From: Paenibacillus_AB sp036577625
GTDB taxonomy: Bacteria > Bacillota > Bacilli > Paenibacillales > NBRC-103111
NCBI RefSeq assembly: GCF_036577625.1
Contig: NZ_JARBDC010000007.1
Span: 62,001 to 126,000 of the forward strand
Direction: 5' to 3'
Length of the DNA: 64,000 nucleotides
The notes beneath the pieces were generated by a model. It did no database searches, was not told the origin of the DNA, and saw only the letters and a program-made list of their open reading frames with translations. Below, piece by piece: positions 61,513 through 64,000 of this stretch; position 1 is the first letter of the stretch; every line of letters begins with the position of its first letter. Made by a program: the position numbers and the translations under genes.

Positions 61513-62667
61513 TTAAATCCCGTCCCGTAACATGCCGGATTTGAAGACGTTCATCGAAACGGATACTTGCGCATCCAGCTTGTCCACCTCTTCATCCCAT
61601 TGCTTCTTCAACGACTTCCATTTTTGCGGAAATTTGCGATGAATCGATTCGCCGAAGCCGAACACATCGGTTTTATACGTCCCGCACACCTTGGCGATCG
61701 TCTCCTCGATCGAAGCGCGAATCCGTTCGTTGAGCCGCTGTTCCAGCATCGCAACCGTCTTCGGATCCGCTACATTCAGAAGAGCCGTAGTCGTGACGAT
61801 CTCCGCGTCGCCTTGAACGCGGATCTTCATGGACGCCCGGTCTTGCCGAAATGCCGGATCGATCCGGACTCGAATATTTCGTAAATCGAAATTGATTTCG
61901 CCTTGTTCAGGCAGGTCGACCCGCATGCTTCCTTTCCGAGAGTCCCGCGTAAGCCAGTTTGTCGTTTGACTTTCCTCTAACGTCAGCCATCCGACCATTT
62001 TTTCGCGTTTAAAGACGGCCGTATTTCCGATTTTCATGATTTGTTTGCCCCTTGCACCCGATACGGGGAACATGCCTGCGGCGGATGCATGAAAACCGTC
62101 CTGCTGCAGTCTGGGCAAAAACTGGTACAGCATATCGGCTTCGATCGAAGGTCTGCGCTCTTTGCTGTTCAAATATTCTTTCCATTCGTCGGCCGGTACC
62201 GCTTCGAGCTCGAACGAGCTTTCGAGCGCTTTCCGGGCGGGGGTTTTGGAAATAAGCACCCAACTGTTCATATTATGGGTAGGCTCGCGCCAAAAAAAAT
62301 CCATAATCCCGTCGAGACCGCGTCTCGCCATGGCTTCGCCGATGAGCACGACCCGGGTTTGGGGCAGAAACACGCTTTTTTTCGCCTGCTGTTTGATTTG
62401 CTTCAGCGCGTCCTCGATCGTCAGGCCCTTCGACGAATAGATGGCGAACGGTTTGCGCTGTTGGCCGCCTCCCGCCGCGACGGGGAGCGTAGGGTTGACC
62501 AATTGCACCGTGACTTCGACACGGTCGTCTTCGGCCGCATCGAGCCCGATCGCCGAGACGACCGTCAATTGATCCAGATTGATCTGACTCCAACATCCGC
62601 CGAGAACGAGCGGAAGAACGGGCAGAAAGCATACGGCGAGCAAGCGGATCGACTTTCGTACGTGCAT
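61513..62667 (-). CDS. gerAC: Spore germination lipoprotein, GerAC family
   Basis: 384 residues with a lipoprotein signal (LLAVCFLPVLPLVLGGCWSQ; lipid Cys ~residue 25). TVVSAIGLDAAEDDRVEVTV, KGLTIEDALKQIKQQAKKSV, VVLIGEAMARRGLDGIMDFF and the C-terminal helix pair are hallmarks of GerAC. It anchors at the outer face of the spore inner membrane as part of the receptor. Overlap-free, 27 bases after GerAA. Confidence 0.94.
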   Translation of the reverse strand: MHVRKSIRLLAVCFLPVLPLVLGGCWSQINLDQLTVVSAIGLDAAEDDRVEVTVQLVNPTLPVAAGGGQQRKPFAIYSSKGLTIEDALKQIKQQAKKSVFLPQTRVVLIGEAMARRGLDGIMDFFWREPTHNMNSWVLISKTPARKALESSFELEAVPADEWKEYLNSKERRPSIEADMLYQFLPRLQQDGFHASAAGMFPVSGARGKQIMKIGNTAVFKREKMVGWLTLEESQTTNWLTRDSRKGSMRVDLPEQGEINFDLRNIRVRIDPAFRQDRASMKIRVQGDAEIVTTTALLNVADPKTVAMLEQRLNERIRASIEETIAKVCGTYKTDVFGFGESIHRKFPQKWKSLKKQWDEEVDKLDAQVSVSMNVFKSGMLRDGI

Positions 62668-62694
62668 ACCGTTCCTCCATGCGGTTGGATTGGA

Positions 62695-64000
62695 CTACCG
62701 CCGTTTATGCCGATCGACCCACCAAGGGACGCGAAGAAACGTCTTGACCGCCTCTCTCGTTTTGAACGGACCGAACGGGGCCAAATAAGGAATTCCGAAC
62801 GATTGAAGCGATGTCGTATGGATCCCGAGCAGGATCAAGCCGATAAAAACGCCGTATAGGCCGAGCATCGACGCCAGAGCCAGCATGAAAAACCGCAGCA
62901 GACGGATGGCGCCGGATAATTCGATCGACGGAATCGTAAAGGAGGCGATGGCGGTCGCGGCTACGACGATGACGGCGGGCGACGAAATAATGCCGGCTTT
63001 CACGGCCGACTCCCCGATGACGAGCGCGCCGACGATGCTGATGGCGGAACCGATCGTCCGCGGCATCCGGATGCTTGCTTCCCGCAGCACTTCGAAGGTC
63101 AATTCCATGACGAGCGCTTCCAGAAGCACCGGAAACGGAACGCCCTCGCGGGCCGACAAAATGCTGCTGAGCAGCCTCGGAGGCACCATTTCAGGATGAA
63201 ACGTCAGCACGCCCACATAGAGGGACGGAAGCAGCAGCGTGAAAAAAAATCCGACCATCCGGAGCCATCGAATAAAGGTCGCCACCGGAAAAGCCAAATA
63301 ATAGTCCTCGGAAGTTTTCAGCAGATGGAACAGGGTGCAGGGGACAAGCAGCCCGAACGGCGATCCGTCCACCAATAAGGCCACTCGTCCGTCCAATATG
63401 CCTCCCGTCAGATCGTCCGGACGTTCGGTGCTGTATACGGTCGGAAAGACGGAGCTCGGCCGATCCTTGATCATTTCTTCGATATATTGGGATTCCAGTA
63501 CGGCATCGATGTCGATGGCGGCGAGTCTTTGGCGTACTTTCCCGACAACCTGGGGCATCGCGCGGTTTTGCAAGTAGACGATCGCAACGGCCGTACGCGA
63601 TACCTTTCCGACGGTCAGCGTCTCGACGCGAACCGCCCGGTCTTTGAGCCTCCGGCGAATTAACGAAATATTGGTCTCGAGCGATTCGACCAGTCCGTCG
63701 CGCGGTCCGCGGGTAACCGTCGAGGAGGCGGGCTCCTCGATGCTGCGGGTATCGAGGCCTCGCGTATCGAAGGCGAGTATCGCGTTTCCGTCCCCGGCGA
63801 GGGCGATCGTCCAACCGGACAGCAGGCGGGAGAGGGCGTCGGAAACGGAGTAGACGACGTTTACTTCCGAAGTCGTTACGATGGAATCGCTTAACCGCTC
63901 ATGGAGCGGTTCGGACATGTCGGTCAGATTCAAATTCCGGGTTCCCGCAAGCAGCGGAACGATGACGTTCGCATTCAACGTTTGCTTTTCGATCAACCCG
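62695..64000 (-). CDS. gerAA: Spore germination protein, GerAA family, partial
   Basis: At least 433 residues; the frame is still open at the right edge, and GerAA proteins usually have some 40-60 more residues at the N-terminus. SDALSRLLSGWTIALAGDGN, IEEPASSTVTRGPRDGLVES, YIEEMIKDRPSSVFPTVYST, GGILDGRVALLVDGSPFGLL and FGIPYLAPFGPF are family marks. Four to five membrane helices fill the C half. With GerAB and GerAC it forms one germinant receptor. The germinant cannot be predicted. Confidence 0.94.
   Translation of the reverse strand, partial: GLIEKQTLNANVIVPLLAGTRNLNLTDMSEPLHERLSDSIVTTSEVNVVYSVSDALSRLLSGWTIALAGDGNAILAFDTRGLDTRSIEEPASSTVTRGPRDGLVESLETNISLIRRRLKDRAVRVETLTVGKVSRTAVAIVYLQNRAMPQVVGKVRQRLAAIDIDAVLESQYIEEMIKDRPSSVFPTVYSTERPDDLTGGILDGRVALLVDGSPFGLLVPCTLFHLLKTSEDYYLAFPVATFIRWLRMVGFFFTLLLPSLYVGVLTFHPEMVPPRLLSSILSAREGVPFPVLLEALVMELTFEVLREASIRMPRTIGSAISIVGALVIGESAVKAGIISSPAVIVVAATAIASFTIPSIELSGAIRLLRFFMLALASMLGLYGVFIGLILLGIHTTSLQSFGIPYLAPFGPFKTREAVKTFLRVPWWVDRHKRR

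Noticed and set aside
1..64000. tRNA or rRNA genes and insertion sequences
   Set aside because: I looked for tRNA arms, rRNA and transposase motifs with flanking inverted repeats and found none that I could support.

Overview
The window looks like a spore-forming member of the Paenibacillaceae (Paenibacillus/Cohnella type). Supporting signs are a gerA-type germinant receptor operon, a YjcZ-type sporulation peptide, a copper-amine-oxidase 'stalk' domain protein, PadR and PerR style control, strong AGGAGG ribosome sites and many GTG/TTG starts. All calls come from reading the sequence; no database search was run.

Layout. (1) About 1-22.4 kb is the right part of a large integrative element, visibly richer in A+T than the rest. 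Nearly everything here is on the minus strand: an amidoligase fragment, a class B sortase operon with three exported proteins (two sharing one module), a phage-like cluster (HNH protein, resolvase-like protein lacking its catalytic serine, DUF5348, D12-class DNA adenine methylase), a 1684-residue surface protein with an internal sorting signal, a stalk/transglutaminase-like protein and a broken leucine-rich-repeat gene. A large serine integrase on the plus strand closes the element. No conjugation genes lie inside the window. (2) About 22.4-29.6 kb is a scrap zone: a ParA/helicase chimera, intact and broken polymorphic-toxin immunity genes (SUKH, SUKH-4, Imm26-like), a GC-rich Rhs piece, and broken alkylation-repair-like, P-loop, csaA, EamA and AraC genes. 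(3) About 29.6-64 kb is ordinary, increasingly GC-rich chromosome.

The chromosome part holds: a membrane protein with an OmpR-type two-component pair; a DNA-alkylation-repair-like protein and DUF4256; a PadR/BtrH-like pair; a VOC protein; PadR; SelO; DinB; a DHA2 drug exporter behind a hairpin that hides its ribosome site; a NarL-type two-component system with an ABC-2 exporter; a second ABC cluster that contains an ECF sigma factor and a permease fused to an M1-peptidase-like ectodomain without HExxH; an MFS exporter overlapping an aminoglycoside nucleotidyltransferase-like gene; yjcZ; pepT; a glycosidase-like protein; katA with a PerR-like box; an ankyrin protein; and gerAB-gerAC-gerAA, cut by the right edge.

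The most unusual items are the 'two exported proteins in one chain' organisation at 11936-16990 beside a sortase whose family can use SPKTG-type signals, the exact 21-bp array of TTATAA sites at 6389-6499, the catalytically dead resolvase, a GC-rich structured intergenic element near 9.3-9.5 kb, and the leader peptide/hairpin in front of the drug exporter.
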